Shown in pieces: positions 16,336 through 23,730 of a stretch of DNA of 64,000 bases. The notes under the pieces are model-generated. The model was given only the letters and a program-made list of their open reading frames with translations, did not search any database and was not told the origin of the DNA. Source of the DNA: Streptomyces sp. MJM8645 (GTDB taxonomy: Bacteria > Actinomycetota > Actinomycetes > Streptomycetales > Streptomycetaceae); the NCBI RefSeq assembly GCF_001625365.1, contig NZ_LJJF01000001.1, forward strand, positions 1,550,001 to 1,614,000. The letters are read 5' to 3'. Position 1 is the first letter of the stretch. The number at the start of each line of letters is the position of its first letter. Both the position numbers and the translations under genes were made by a program.

Positions 16336-17808
16336 CTAAGGCGTGTCGCCGGCCTCGCCGAACGACCCGGACGACCCGGACGACCCGGACGACCCGGCTG
16401 GCCCGGCCGCCAGCTGCGACAGCGGCACCGGGCAGGCCAGCGGCCGCCGGTCCGGCCCCGGCTCACCCGAGCCGGCCAGGCAGGCCACGGCCGGACCGCA
16501 CATCCGGCCCTGGCACCAGCCCATCCCGGCCCGGGTGAGCAGCTTGACGGTGCGCGGATCGCCCGCGCCCAGCTCGTCCACGGCCTCCCGGATCGCCGAG
16601 ACCGGCACCTCCTCGCACCGGCAGACGTCGGTGTCCGGGCGCAGCCAGCCGGTCCAGCCGGGGCCGGGCCGGTGGGCCGCGGCCATCAGGTCGGCGAAGT
16701 TCCGCAGCCGGGCCCGGCGGCGCAGCAGTGCGGGCTTCGGCAGCCGGTCGGCCACGGCGTGCGCGGCCAGTTCGCCCTCCACGATCGCGAGGTCCGCGCC
16801 GCCGACGCCGTTGGTCTCCCCCGCCGACCAGAGGCCGGGCACGGTGGTGCGCAGCCGGGCGTCGACCTGGAGCCCGGCCGCGCCGTCCGGGGCGGTCCTG
16901 GTGGCCGCGCCCAGTTCGGTGGCCAGGTCGATCTGCGGCAGCAGCCCGTGGCCCACGGCGACGGCGTCGCAGGCGATCCGGCGTTCGGTGCCGGGCACCG
17001 GCCGCCAGTCGGCGTCCAGCCGGGCCACCGTGACGGCGGTGACCCGCTCGGTCCCGTGCGCCTCGACGACGGCACTGCGCGGGCGCAGCCGCACGCCGTG
17101 CCGCAGCAGCGTGCTCCCGTGGCCGGCGCCCTCGACGAGCTTGGCGGGGACGGCCGCCAAGGCGCCGGGGCGCCGGGCGTAGCCGAGGTAGTCGGTGGCC
17201 TCGACGACCGCGGGCACCTCGGCCCCGGCGGTGACCAGCGAGGACGCCGCCGCGAGCAGCAGCGGCCCGCTGCCGGCCACCACGATCCGCCGTCCGGGCA
17301 GCACCAGCCCGGCCTTGAGCATCGCCTGTGCGCCGCCCGCGGTGACCACCCCGGGCAGGGTCCAGCCGGGGAAGGGCAGCTGGCGCTCGTACGCACCGGT
17401 GGCGAGCAGCACGGACGCGGCCGGGACGGTGGCCCGGTCGGTGGCCTCCGGTCCGCGCGTGACGTGCACGGCGAAGCCGTCGCCGGTCCGCTCCAGCGCC
17501 CACACCTGGTGGCCGCCGAGGAAGCGGACCCGCCCGGCCCGCTCGTGCGCGGCGAGCCGGTCGGCCAGTCCGGTGTAGACGGACCAGCCGTGGTGGAGCC
17601 GGTCCGGGCGGGCGGCGCCGAGGCCGGGCGCGGGGTGCCGGTAGTACTGCCCGCCGGTGCTGCGGCCGGCGTCCAGCAGGACGCAGCGCAGCCCGAGGTC
17701 GGCGGCGGTCACGGCGGCCGCGAGCCCGGCCGGGCCGGCGCCGATCACCGCGAGGTCGGGGCGTCGGGCCGCTTCGGCGGCGGTCCGGTCAGACGGCGAG
17801 GTCGGCAC
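16336..17808 (-). CDS. D-hydroxyproline dehydrogenase large FAD subunit (HcnB/OoxA-like)
   Basis: FAD/NAD(P)-type flavoprotein subunit of a membrane-linked amino-acid dehydrogenase, here expected to oxidise cis-4-hydroxy-D-proline. The FAD loop is DLAVIGAGPAGLAAAV near the N-terminus and the second nucleotide loop is RRIVVAGSGPLLLAAAS. The C-terminal BFD-like region holds four Cys: VCRCEE and GWCQGRMCGP, a [2Fe-2S] site typical of HcnB, octopine oxidase and sarcosine oxidase alpha. The 490-residue start at GTG 17808 lies inside the ferredoxin gene with AGGAGG nine bases before it, so the genes overlap by 20 bp. The C-terminus ends in a GSSGSSGSSGS repeat made by a 9-bp tandem DNA repeat near 16370-16400. 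Confidence 0.82.
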   Translation of the reverse strand: MPTSPSDRTAAEAARRPDLAVIGAGPAGLAAAVTAADLGLRCVLLDAGRSTGGQYYRHPAPGLGAARPDRLHHGWSVYTGLADRLAAHERAGRVRFLGGHQVWALERTGDGFAVHVTRGPEATDRATVPAASVLLATGAYERQLPFPGWTLPGVVTAGGAQAMLKAGLVLPGRRIVVAGSGPLLLAAASSLVTAGAEVPAVVEATDYLGYARRPGALAAVPAKLVEGAGHGSTLLRHGVRLRPRSAVVEAHGTERVTAVTVARLDADWRPVPGTERRIACDAVAVGHGLLPQIDLATELGAATRTAPDGAAGLQVDARLRTTVPGLWSAGETNGVGGADLAIVEGELAAHAVADRLPKPALLRRRARLRNFADLMAAAHRPGPGWTGWLRPDTDVCRCEEVPVSAIREAVDELGAGDPRTVKLLTRAGMGWCQGRMCGPAVACLAGSGEPGPDRRPLACPVPLSQLAAGPAGSSGSSGSSGSFGEAGDTP

Positions 17809-18103
17809 GGCCGTTGCCCTCCTGGGTGGTGACGGTGGTGCCGGGTTCGGCGGGGAGCAGGCAGGTGCGCTGGTTGGGGCGGCCGTCGACGGTGGCCAGG
17901 CAGTCGAAGCAGGCGCCGATGCCGCAGAACACCCCGCGCGGCCGGCCGCCGACCCGGGTGGTGCGCCAGGCGAGCACACCGTCGGCCCAGAGCGCGGCGG
18001 CGATCGACTGTCCGGGCAGGGCCGGGACGGGTCGGCCGTCGAACTCGATGTGGTGGGCGGGGCCGGGTTCGGCCCGGACCAGGTCGGCGGGGGTGCGGCG
18101 CAT
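17789..18103 (-). CDS. [2Fe-2S] ferredoxin-like small subunit of the dehydrogenase (HcnA-like)
   Basis: Electron-transfer subunit of 104 residues that links the two flavoprotein subunits. The plant-type [2Fe-2S] motif is FCGIGACFDCLATVDG followed by RTCLLP, giving C-x4-C-x2-C-x11-C. The preceding sequence (PALPGQSIAAALWADGV) matches the 2Fe-2S fold of HcnA and the N-terminal domain of sarcosine oxidase alpha. Its stop overlaps the large-subunit gene, indicating coupled synthesis. It starts 86 bp after the end of the beta-subunit gene. Assignment to a D-hydroxyproline dehydrogenase rests on gene context. Confidence 0.83.
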   Translation of the reverse strand: MRRTPADLVRAEPGPAHHIEFDGRPVPALPGQSIAAALWADGVLAWRTTRVGGRPRGVFCGIGACFDCLATVDGRPNQRTCLLPAEPGTTVTTQEGNGRADLAV

Positions 18104-18189
18104 CGGCGGCTTCTCCGTTCCGGGGTTGGTCGACGAACGAGGGCGATCGACAGAGCGAGGCAGTCGGCAGGCAGACAGCAGTCCCGGGC

Positions 18190-19359
18190 TCAGGCCCCGG
18201 CGTCCGCCGGGAAGCGGTCCGGGCGGAACGGCGCGAGGTCCAGTTCCGGCTGCTTGCCGGTCAGCTGCTCGCTGATCAGCAGGCCGGTCGCCGGGGCCAG
18301 CCCGATGCCGGCGCCCTCGTGCCCGCAGGCGTGGTAGAGCCCGGGCGCCCTGGGGTCCTCGCCGATGGCTGGCAGGTGGTCCGGCAGGTACGGGCGGAAG
18401 CCCCGGTAGGTGCGCATCACGGTGACGTCCGCGAGCACCGGGAAGAGCGCCGCGGCCTGGGCGGCGAGCCGCCGCAGCACCTCCTGGGAGAGGGTGCGGT
18501 CGAAGCCGACCCGTTCGCGGCTGGCGCCGATCAGCACGGGCCCGCCGGGGGTGCCCTCGACCACGGCGGAGGTCTGCAGCCCGGCCGAGCCGCTGGCGAC
18601 GTCGGCGACGTAGTCAGCGGCGTAGACCTTGTGCCGGACGATCCGCGGCAGCGGCTCGGTGACCAGGACGAAGCCGCGGCGGGGCATCACCGGCAGGTGC
18701 ACCCCGGCCAGCCGGGCCAGTTCGCCGCCCCAGGTGCCGGTCGCGTTGACGACGGCGGGGGCGTCGAGGCGGCGGCGGTCGGTGCGCACTCCGCGCACGG
18801 CGCCGTCCGGCCCCCGGTGCACGGCGGTCACGGTCTCGCCGGTGATCAGCTCGGCGCCCATCCGGCGGGCCTCGCGCAGCAGGTGGGCGGCGGCGAGGGC
18901 GGGCTGGACCTGCGCGTCCTGCGGGTAGTGGAAGCCGCCGGCGAGGCCGGGGGCGAGGTGCGGCTCCAGCTCGTGCAGCCGCTCGGCGGGGACTTCCTCG
19001 GCGGTGACGCCGGCGGCGGCCTGGCCGACGGCGAAGGCCCGCAGGGCGTCCTGACCGGCCGGGGTGGAGGCGATCACCACGCCGCCCTTGGGCTCGTACT
19101 CGACGGCCGCGCCGAGGTGTTCGGCGAGGTCGTGCCAGAGCCGGGTGCTGAGCAGGGCGAGGTCGAGTTCGGGCCCGGGCTCCTTGTCGGAGACCAGCAG
19201 GTTGCCCTCGCCGGCGCCGGTGGTGCCGCCGGCCACCGGTCCGCGGTCGACGACGGCGACGGTGAGCCCGGCGCGGGCCGCGTAGTAGGCGCAGGCGGCG
19301 CCGACCACGCCGGCGCCGACCACGACGACATCCAGGGGAGGTCTCTGCGTCTTGAGCAC
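18190..19359 (-). CDS. D-hydroxyproline dehydrogenase catalytic FAD subunit (DadA/HcnC-like)
   Basis: Glycine-oxidase/DAO-fold flavoprotein that would carry the substrate site, oxidising cis-4-hydroxy-D-proline to pyrroline-4-hydroxy-2-carboxylate. The FAD loop is DVVVVGAGVVGAACAYYAA; the C-terminal FAD contact is YHACGHEGAGIGLAPATG. The 389-residue length fits. It opens the three-gene dehydrogenase transcription unit. The GTG at 19359 has no ribosome site upstream; instead a CATATT element lies about 8 bases before it, overlapping operator site C, so the mRNA may be leaderless. D-proline or D-amino-acid dehydrogenase activity is the alternative. Confidence 0.84.
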   Translation of the reverse strand: MLKTQRPPLDVVVVGAGVVGAACAYYAARAGLTVAVVDRGPVAGGTTGAGEGNLLVSDKEPGPELDLALLSTRLWHDLAEHLGAAVEYEPKGGVVIASTPAGQDALRAFAVGQAAAGVTAEEVPAERLHELEPHLAPGLAGGFHYPQDAQVQPALAAAHLLREARRMGAELITGETVTAVHRGPDGAVRGVRTDRRRLDAPAVVNATGTWGGELARLAGVHLPVMPRRGFVLVTEPLPRIVRHKVYAADYVADVASGSAGLQTSAVVEGTPGGPVLIGASRERVGFDRTLSQEVLRRLAAQAAALFPVLADVTVMRTYRGFRPYLPDHLPAIGEDPRAPGLYHACGHEGAGIGLAPATGLLISEQLTGKQPELDLAPFRPDRFPADAGA

Positions 19360-19364
19360 GTCAG

Positions 19365-19377
19365 TAATATGTCACAT
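19365..19377 (+). promoter_or_regulatory. Putative GntR operator, site C, overlapping the -10 of the dehydrogenase unit
   Basis: TAATATGTCACAT, the copy with the exact palindrome ATGTCACAT. It ends five bases before the GTG start and overlaps the minus-strand CATATT that could be a -10 box. This arrangement implies a leaderless or near-leaderless transcript directly repressible by the regulator. Confidence 0.55.
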
Positions 19378-19414
19378 GCCATCCATCGTGCCAAGACCAC
19401 CCGCCGAATCCCGA

Positions 19415-19470
19415 ACCGGGCCGGAGCAGCCAAAAGGCCGGGCTCACCGGGCCGGAGCAGCCAAAAGGCC
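19415..19470. repeat. 25-bp perfect direct repeat between tatC and the dehydrogenase unit
   Basis: Bases 19415-19439 are repeated exactly at 19446-19470, with a 6-base spacer (31-bp period). Each copy carries an AAAAGGCC end. The second copy supplies one arm and the U-tract of the tatC terminator, so the first may be a decayed duplicate of a terminator edge. Confidence 0.85.
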
Positions 19471-19504
19471 CCGGCCCACCGCGTCGGGCGGCGGGCCGGG
19501 GCCT
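19466..19504 (-). terminator. Intrinsic terminator of tatC
   Basis: Arms 19466-19477 and 19493-19504 are perfect 12-bp complements (minus strand AGGCCCCGGCCC then GGGCCGGGGCCT), followed by TTTT on the minus strand. It begins 17 bases after the tatC stop. This is the clearest U-tract terminator in the window. Confidence 0.85.
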
Positions 19505-19521
19505 CAGGGTGCGCTACCGGC

Positions 19522-20463
19522 TCAGGTGATGTCGTCGATCTGCTCGTGACGGGCGGCCGGCACCGGGGCGCCCGCCGTCGGCGCGGCCGAGGCCTGGACC
19601 ATCTCCGTACCGGCCACCGGCTGCACCGAGAGGTCCAGCTCCGAGGCCTCCTCGTCGCTCAGCCCGGCGTCGGGGTTGCGGCGCTCCTTGCGCCTGTCGT
19701 TGAAGATCGCGATGCCCACCGCGAGGAAGTAGAACGCCCAGATCGGCGCGGCCAGCGTGAGCATGCTCACCGGATCGGCGCTCGGGGTGGCGAAGGCGGC
19801 GAAGACCGTGATGCCCATGACCATGCCGCGCCACCAGCCGAGCAGCCGCTTGCCGGTGACCATGCCGACCATGTTCATCATCACCAGCAGCAGCGGGAAC
19901 TCGAAGGCCAAGCCGAAGACCAGCACCATCCGGGTGGCGATGTCGAGGTAGTCCTCGGGCGGCAGGATCGGCGTGGTCTTGTCCGGGGTGAACGAGATCA
20001 GCACGTCGACGGTGGTCGGCAGCACCAGGATGGCGCAGCCCACACCGGCCAGGAAGAGCGGCGCCCCGCACAGCATGAAGATGACGGCGTACTTCTTCTC
20101 GTGCCGGTGCAGACCGGGTGCCACGAAGGCCCAGACCTGGTAGAGCCAGATCGGCACGGTCGCGACCACACCGGCCGTCAGCGACACCTTGAGCATCCAG
20201 GTGAAACCGGCGGTCAGACCGATGTTGGAGACCTGGGCGCACTTGCCCTTGAACTGGTTGGCGGTCTCCGCGGTGCAGCGCGGCAGCGGCTCCAGCAGGA
20301 AGTTCTCGATCTGCCTGTGGTAGAACGCCGCCACGATGGTGATCACCACGATCGCCAGGACCGACTTGACCACGCGGTTGCGCAGTTCCCGCAGGTGGTC
20401 GGTGAGGGCCATCCGCCCCTCAGGATCCTTGGACGCCTTCGACGCCTTGGAGAGCTTGCTCAA
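19522..20463 (-). CDS. tatC: Twin-arginine translocase subunit TatC
   Basis: Core membrane receptor for twin-arginine signal peptides, exporting folded proteins. The 313-residue protein has six membrane helices, beginning MALTDHLRELRNRVVKSVL, the hallmark N-terminal motif, and including FAFVAPGL-type sequence (QVWAFVAPGLHRHEKK), the conserved Glu/Phe region FGLAFEFPLLLVMM and AAFATPSADPVSML in the last loop. A cytoplasmic tail of about 60 residues, rich in Ala, Pro and Glu, is typical of actinobacterial TatC. It follows tatA by 76 bp that contain an 8-bp-arm hairpin. A strong terminator lies downstream. Confidence 0.97.
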   Translation of the reverse strand: MSKLSKASKASKDPEGRMALTDHLRELRNRVVKSVLAIVVITIVAAFYHRQIENFLLEPLPRCTAETANQFKGKCAQVSNIGLTAGFTWMLKVSLTAGVVATVPIWLYQVWAFVAPGLHRHEKKYAVIFMLCGAPLFLAGVGCAILVLPTTVDVLISFTPDKTTPILPPEDYLDIATRMVLVFGLAFEFPLLLVMMNMVGMVTGKRLLGWWRGMVMGITVFAAFATPSADPVSMLTLAAPIWAFYFLAVGIAIFNDRRKERRNPDAGLSDEEASELDLSVQPVAGTEMVQASAAPTAGAPVPAARHEQIDDIT

Positions 20464-20486
20464 CCCCGGTCCTCAACTCGTGCGTC

Positions 20487-20510
20487 GAGGCCCGCCGGTC
20501 GACGGGCCTC
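20487..20510 (-). promoter_or_regulatory. Hairpin between tatA and tatC
   Basis: GAGGCCCG (20487-20494) pairs with CGGGCCTC (20503-20510) over an 8-base loop, lying between the tatA stop and tatC start in the same operon. It could act as a partial terminator or an mRNA 3' stabiliser raising TatA over TatC. Confidence 0.5.
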
Positions 20511-20539
20511 CGTGGTCGCGTTCGTCACGTGCGCCGCGC

Positions 20540-20857
20540 TCAGCGCGGGCGGTCGCCGTCGGCCGCGGACGGCCCGGCGGCGGGCTCGGCCACCGGGCGG
20601 GCGGTGCCCGAGGCGCCCGGAGCGGCCTGGATGGTCCTGGCCGCGGTCGTCGCCGAACCGCCGTCGACCCGGGGCGCCGGAGGCGGCGTCGCGGCGGCGT
20701 CCTCCTCGGCGCCGTCCGAGCGCATGGCCTTGGTCTCGCTCTTCAGGATCCGCATCGACTGCCCGAGCGAGCGAGCCAGGTCGGGCAGCCGCTTGGCGCC
20801 GAACAGCAGGACGGCGAAAATCACGACCACCACGATCGCGGTCATCGAGATGCGCAT
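20540..20857 (-). CDS. tatA: Twin-arginine translocase subunit TatA
   Basis: Pore-forming Tat subunit. A short N-terminal membrane helix ([20 protein letters not shown]) leads straight into the amphipathic helix [18 protein letters not shown], including the FGxxxLP hinge. A disordered Ala/Pro-rich tail follows. I prefer the ATG at 20857 (MRISM, 105 aa); a GTG six codons upstream (20875) is also possible. It forms an operon with tatC. No TatB gene is seen here, which is usual since tatB is elsewhere in Streptomyces. Confidence 0.95.
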   Translation of the reverse strand: MRISMTAIVVVVIFAVLLFGAKRLPDLARSLGQSMRILKSETKAMRSDGAEEDAAATPPPAPRVDGGSATTAARTIQAAPGASGTARPVAEPAAGPSAADGDRPR

Positions 20858-21172
20858 TGCGCGACCAACCTTCACTCATGGCGACCCGTCGGGCCCCCCG
20901 CCGCGGATGGTAACCGCTGCGGATGACGCCACGACGACGGCCGCCCGAACAGGACAGCGGCCCCGGTTCGCAGTTCAGGAGCCATCTGCAGGAGCCATCT
21001 GAGAGCGTAACCCGCCCCCGCCTCCCCGCAGCAGCCCCCGTACCACCGACGGCCCTCCTGTGCTACCGAACAGGCACCACCGAACGGGCGCTACCAAACG
21101 GGAACAACCGGACGGCCACCACCGGACGGCCTCACCCGGCGGACACCACCGGACGGGCACCACCGGACGGCC
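20858..21172. other. Intergenic region upstream of tatA with short GC-rich repeats
   Basis: About 315 bp without a convincing gene. Bases 21075-21172 hold five degenerate copies of a CACCACCGGACGG-like unit, spaced irregularly. The small open frames over it read as low-complexity repeats and are not credible genes. The tatA promoter should lie near 20880-21000, but I see no clear -10/-35 pair. Confidence 0.6.
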
Positions 21173-21349
21173 CTACCGCCCCGGTACGGCCTCCGCCAGC
21201 TCCCCCGCCGCCTCGGCCAGCGCCCGCGAGGCCGCGTCCACGCCCTTGGCCAGCGCCCGCACGTCCAGCCAGAGCCGGATCGCGAGCACCCCGAGGACCA
21301 GCAGGCCCGCGGTGGCGAGCAGGACGGCGGCGACGAGCATCCAGGACAT
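21173..21349 (-). CDS. Small single-span membrane protein of unknown function
   Basis: A 58-residue protein (MSWMLVAAVLLATAGLLVLG) with one N-terminal membrane helix followed by RLWLDVRALAKGVDAASRAL, an amphipathic helix, and an acidic end. I do not recognise a function. A GTG three codons upstream is an alternative start. It lies in the tat-paf interval in the same orientation as its neighbours, 54 bp after the zinc-ribbon gene. Its layout, one helix then an amphipathic helix, superficially recalls TatA-like proteins, but the FG-hinge motif is absent. Confidence 0.65.
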   Translation of the reverse strand: MSWMLVAAVLLATAGLLVLGVLAIRLWLDVRALAKGVDAASRALAEAAGELAEAVPGR

Positions 21350-21403
21350 GCGCCCCACCCTATCGGGCCCGGCCCCCCGGCCGGGTCCGCGGGAGAGCGC
21401 CCG

Positions 21404-21634
21404 CTACCCCTCGGCCGGGACGAGCCGCATGGTGCGGACCCCGGCCCCGACGAGCGCCGCGACGATCTTCTCCCCGGCCGGCTTGCGCACCGCCGCCCCG
21501 CAGAGCGGGCAGCCGAAGCTGTAGTGCGCCTGGGCCGGGGTGCGACCGAGGGTCAGCCGGAACTCCTCCGCCGGGAGCTCGACCTTCTCCCGGCACTCGG
21601 AGCAGTACACCTTGAATCTGGTCCCGGGCTCCAC
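21404..21634 (-). CDS. Small zinc-ribbon protein
   Basis: A 76-residue protein with paired Cys motifs, YCSECREKVEL and FGCPLCGAAVRK, forming a probable four-Cys zinc ribbon, followed by a short C-terminal alpha/beta stretch (EKIVAALVGAGVRTMRLVPAEG). Function unknown. Its GTG start lies 3 bp after the pafC stop, so it is the third gene of the pafB-pafC unit. The coupling suggests a link to the PafBC DNA-damage regulator, but that is inference. Confidence 0.75.
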   Translation of the reverse strand: MEPGTRFKVYCSECREKVELPAEEFRLTLGRTPAQAHYSFGCPLCGAAVRKPAGEKIVAALVGAGVRTMRLVPAEG

Positions 21635-21637
21635 CGA

Positions 21638-22615
21638 TCAGACCCGCCCCTCCCCGTCGGCAACGGTCTGCTCCCCGTACGCGGCCAGCGCCTCCAGGGC
21701 GGCCGCGCGGGCCTGCCCGGCCAGCTCGGGCGGCGAGACGATCCGGCCGTCCCGGCCCAGCCGCAGCGCCAGCGGGCGCAGCTGGGAGGGGTCGGCGCTG
21801 CGCAGGGTGATCCGCAGCCCGCCGTCGGGCAGTTCCTCGGCCCGGTCGTGGGTGTAGTACTCGGCCACCCAGCGCCCGCCGGAGGAGACCTCGACGACCA
21901 CCTCGGGGTCGTCCGCGGACGGGTTGACCAGCCCGCCGCTCAGATCGCGCGGCTCGCGCCGGGGCGGGTCGGCGGGGACGTCCAGCACCCGGATCTCGGC
22001 GACCCGGTCCAGCCGGAACATCCGGTGGTCCTCGGAGGTGCGGCACCAGGCCTCGAGGTAGGTGTGACCCTCGGTGAGCAGCCGGATCGGGTCGACCTCG
22101 CGCTCGGTCATCCCGCCGCGCCCGTGCGAGTAGTAGCGCAGCCACAGGCGGCGCCCCTCGCTGAGCGCGCGGTCGATGTCGGCGAACACGTGGCCCTCCG
22201 CCTCGAAGGTCACGCCGACCCGGGCGCTGCCGGCGGCGCTCTCGCCCGCCGCGTTCTCGATCTTGACGACGGCCCGGGTGAGCGCCTCCCGGTCGCCGGC
22301 CCGCAGGCCGGGCAGCCCGGCCACCGCACGGGCGGCGACCAGCAGCGCGGTGGCCTCGTCGGCGGCGAGGCGCAGCGGCTGCGCCACGTCGTCGACGTTG
22401 TGCCACCAGATCCGCTCGCCGTCGGTGTCGATGTCGAGCAGGTCGCCGCCGCGGAAGCTGGTGCCGCACATCGGCAGCACGTTGAGGTCCCCGATCAGCT
22501 CGCGCTCGGAGATCCCGAACGCGCGGGCCACCTCGGCCACCTCGGCGCCGGGGCGCTCGCGCAGGTAGGTGACCAGCGACAGCATCCGCCGCGTCTGGTC
22601 GATCGCGTTGCTCAC
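21638..22615 (-). CDS. pafC: WYL-domain transcriptional regulator PafC
   Basis: Second subunit of the PafBC heterodimer, which in mycobacteria activates LexA/RecA-independent DNA-damage genes. The 325-residue protein has an N-terminal HTH (TRRMLSLVTYLRERPGAEVAE and FGISERELIGDLNVLPM), a WYL domain with LWLRYYSHGRGGMTEREVDP and LEAWCRTSEDHRMFRLDRV, and a C-terminal WCX extension. The GTG start overlaps the pafB stop in a GTGA. The WYL domain probably binds single-stranded nucleic acid or a nucleotide ligand, as proposed for this family. Confidence 0.92.
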   Translation of the reverse strand: MSNAIDQTRRMLSLVTYLRERPGAEVAEVARAFGISERELIGDLNVLPMCGTSFRGGDLLDIDTDGERIWWHNVDDVAQPLRLAADEATALLVAARAVAGLPGLRAGDREALTRAVVKIENAAGESAAGSARVGVTFEAEGHVFADIDRALSEGRRLWLRYYSHGRGGMTEREVDPIRLLTEGHTYLEAWCRTSEDHRMFRLDRVAEIRVLDVPADPPRREPRDLSGGLVNPSADDPEVVVEVSSGGRWVAEYYTHDRAEELPDGGLRITLRSADPSQLRPLALRLGRDGRIVSPPELAGQARAAALEALAAYGEQTVADGEGRV

Positions 22616-23604
22616 GCCTGAACCCCTCCGCTTCCATTCACCACGTCCAGACCGGCCACGGCCCGCAGCCGGTCGATCACGTCGGCCCGCAGCTCCTCGG
22701 GCCCGAGCACCAGCACGTCCGGCCCGAACTCGGCGAGGTCGGCGCCCAGCCCGTTGCCGTACGGGATCTCCAGCTCGTCCCAGCCGTCGTCCACCCGCGC
22801 GCTGCTCAGCGCCTTGGTGCGCAGCGGGAAGCCCGCTCCCCGGCGGACCCGGACGGTGGCGGTGGCGGTGGCGCCCTCGCCCGCGAACTTGGCGACGGTG
22901 GCGCGGACGTCGACGTGCTCGGGCACGGTGCCGAGGAAGGCGCCGGCCTTGGCCCGGACCTTGCCGGTGATCCGGCTGAGCCGGAACACCCGGGCGTCGC
23001 CGCGGTCGCGGTCCCACCCGGCCAGGTACCAGTGCCCGCGCCAGCACTCCAGCGCCCACGGCTCGACGGTGCGCAGCTCGCCGGCGGCGGCGCCGGCCTT
23101 GCGGTACTCGAAGCCGACCGGGCGGCGGTCCCGGGCGGCGGTGAGCAGCGGCTCGAACGCGGCCTCCCGGGCGGGGATGCGCGGCTCCAGGGCGGTCCGG
23201 CCCTCGGGCTCGGCGAACGGCACCCCGGCGGCGCGCAGCTTCTGCAGCGCGCCGCTGGCCGCGCCGGACATCTTGGCCTGCTGCCAGACCCGGGCGGCCA
23301 GGGTCAGCGCGGCCGCCTCCTCGGCGTCCAGCGCGATCTCGGGCAGCCGGTTGCGGTCGGCGCGGGCCAGGTAGCCGAGTTCGCCGTCCAGGGCGCTCTC
23401 GTCGACGTCGATCACCAGGCCGAGTTCGCGCAGGTCGTCCTTGTCCCGCTCGAACATCCGGTTGAAGGCGTCCTCGCTGCTGTTCTGCCAGGCCTCGCGG
23501 TACGCCTCGATGGATTCCCGCAGCTCCTTCTTGGAGAGCGGACGTCTGGTGTTCATCAGGCACAGGGCGAGATTCATCAGCCGCTCTGCCTTGGCGATCG
23601 CCAT
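22612..23604 (-). CDS. pafB: WYL-domain transcriptional regulator PafB
   Basis: First subunit of the PafBC regulator. The 330-residue protein starts MAIAKAERLMNLALCLMNTR and has an HTH with SKKELRESIEAYREAWQN and FERDKDDLRELGLVIDV. The WYL region shows RPVGFEYRKAGAAAGELR, WYLAGWDRDRGDARVFRLSR and a C-terminal WCX domain. The start ATG follows a leader with two short hairpins (23653-23679 and 23686-23703). Co-located with FKBP and proteasome genes as in other actinobacteria, where the name paf (proteasome accessory factor) came from position rather than role. Confidence 0.93.
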   Translation of the reverse strand: MAIAKAERLMNLALCLMNTRRPLSKKELRESIEAYREAWQNSSEDAFNRMFERDKDDLRELGLVIDVDESALDGELGYLARADRNRLPEIALDAEEAAALTLAARVWQQAKMSGAASGALQKLRAAGVPFAEPEGRTALEPRIPAREAAFEPLLTAARDRRPVGFEYRKAGAAAGELRTVEPWALECWRGHWYLAGWDRDRGDARVFRLSRITGKVRAKAGAFLGTVPEHVDVRATVAKFAGEGATATATVRVRRGAGFPLRTKALSSARVDDGWDELEIPYGNGLGADLAEFGPDVLVLGPEELRADVIDRLRAVAGLDVVNGSGGVQA

Positions 23605-23652
23605 CGCTGACCCTTCCGGTGTGCCGCGCGTGCGCGGGGTGCGCGGGGTGCG

Positions 23653-23679
23653 CCCGCCGGGAGGTCGTCACCCGGCGGG
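23653..23679 (-). promoter_or_regulatory. Dyad in the pafB leader
   Basis: CCCGCCGGG (23653-23661) and CCCGGCGGG (23671-23679) are perfect 9-bp arms with a 9-base loop, about 49 bp before the pafB start. A second, shorter dyad (CGTACC/GGTACG) lies at 23686-23703. Between this and the start codon is a tandem GTGCGCGGG repeat (23631-23650). Operator or leader hairpin. Confidence 0.4.
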
Positions 23680-23730
23680 ACCGACCGTACCGGTAGCGGT
23701 ACGCAGTGCAAAAGCCGCCTCCGGAGACGA

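Noticed and set aside
20975-21163. A 62-residue open frame upstream of tatA
   Set aside because: It is a translation of the degenerate repeats (RWCPPG-, RWWPSG-like) with no ribosome site.
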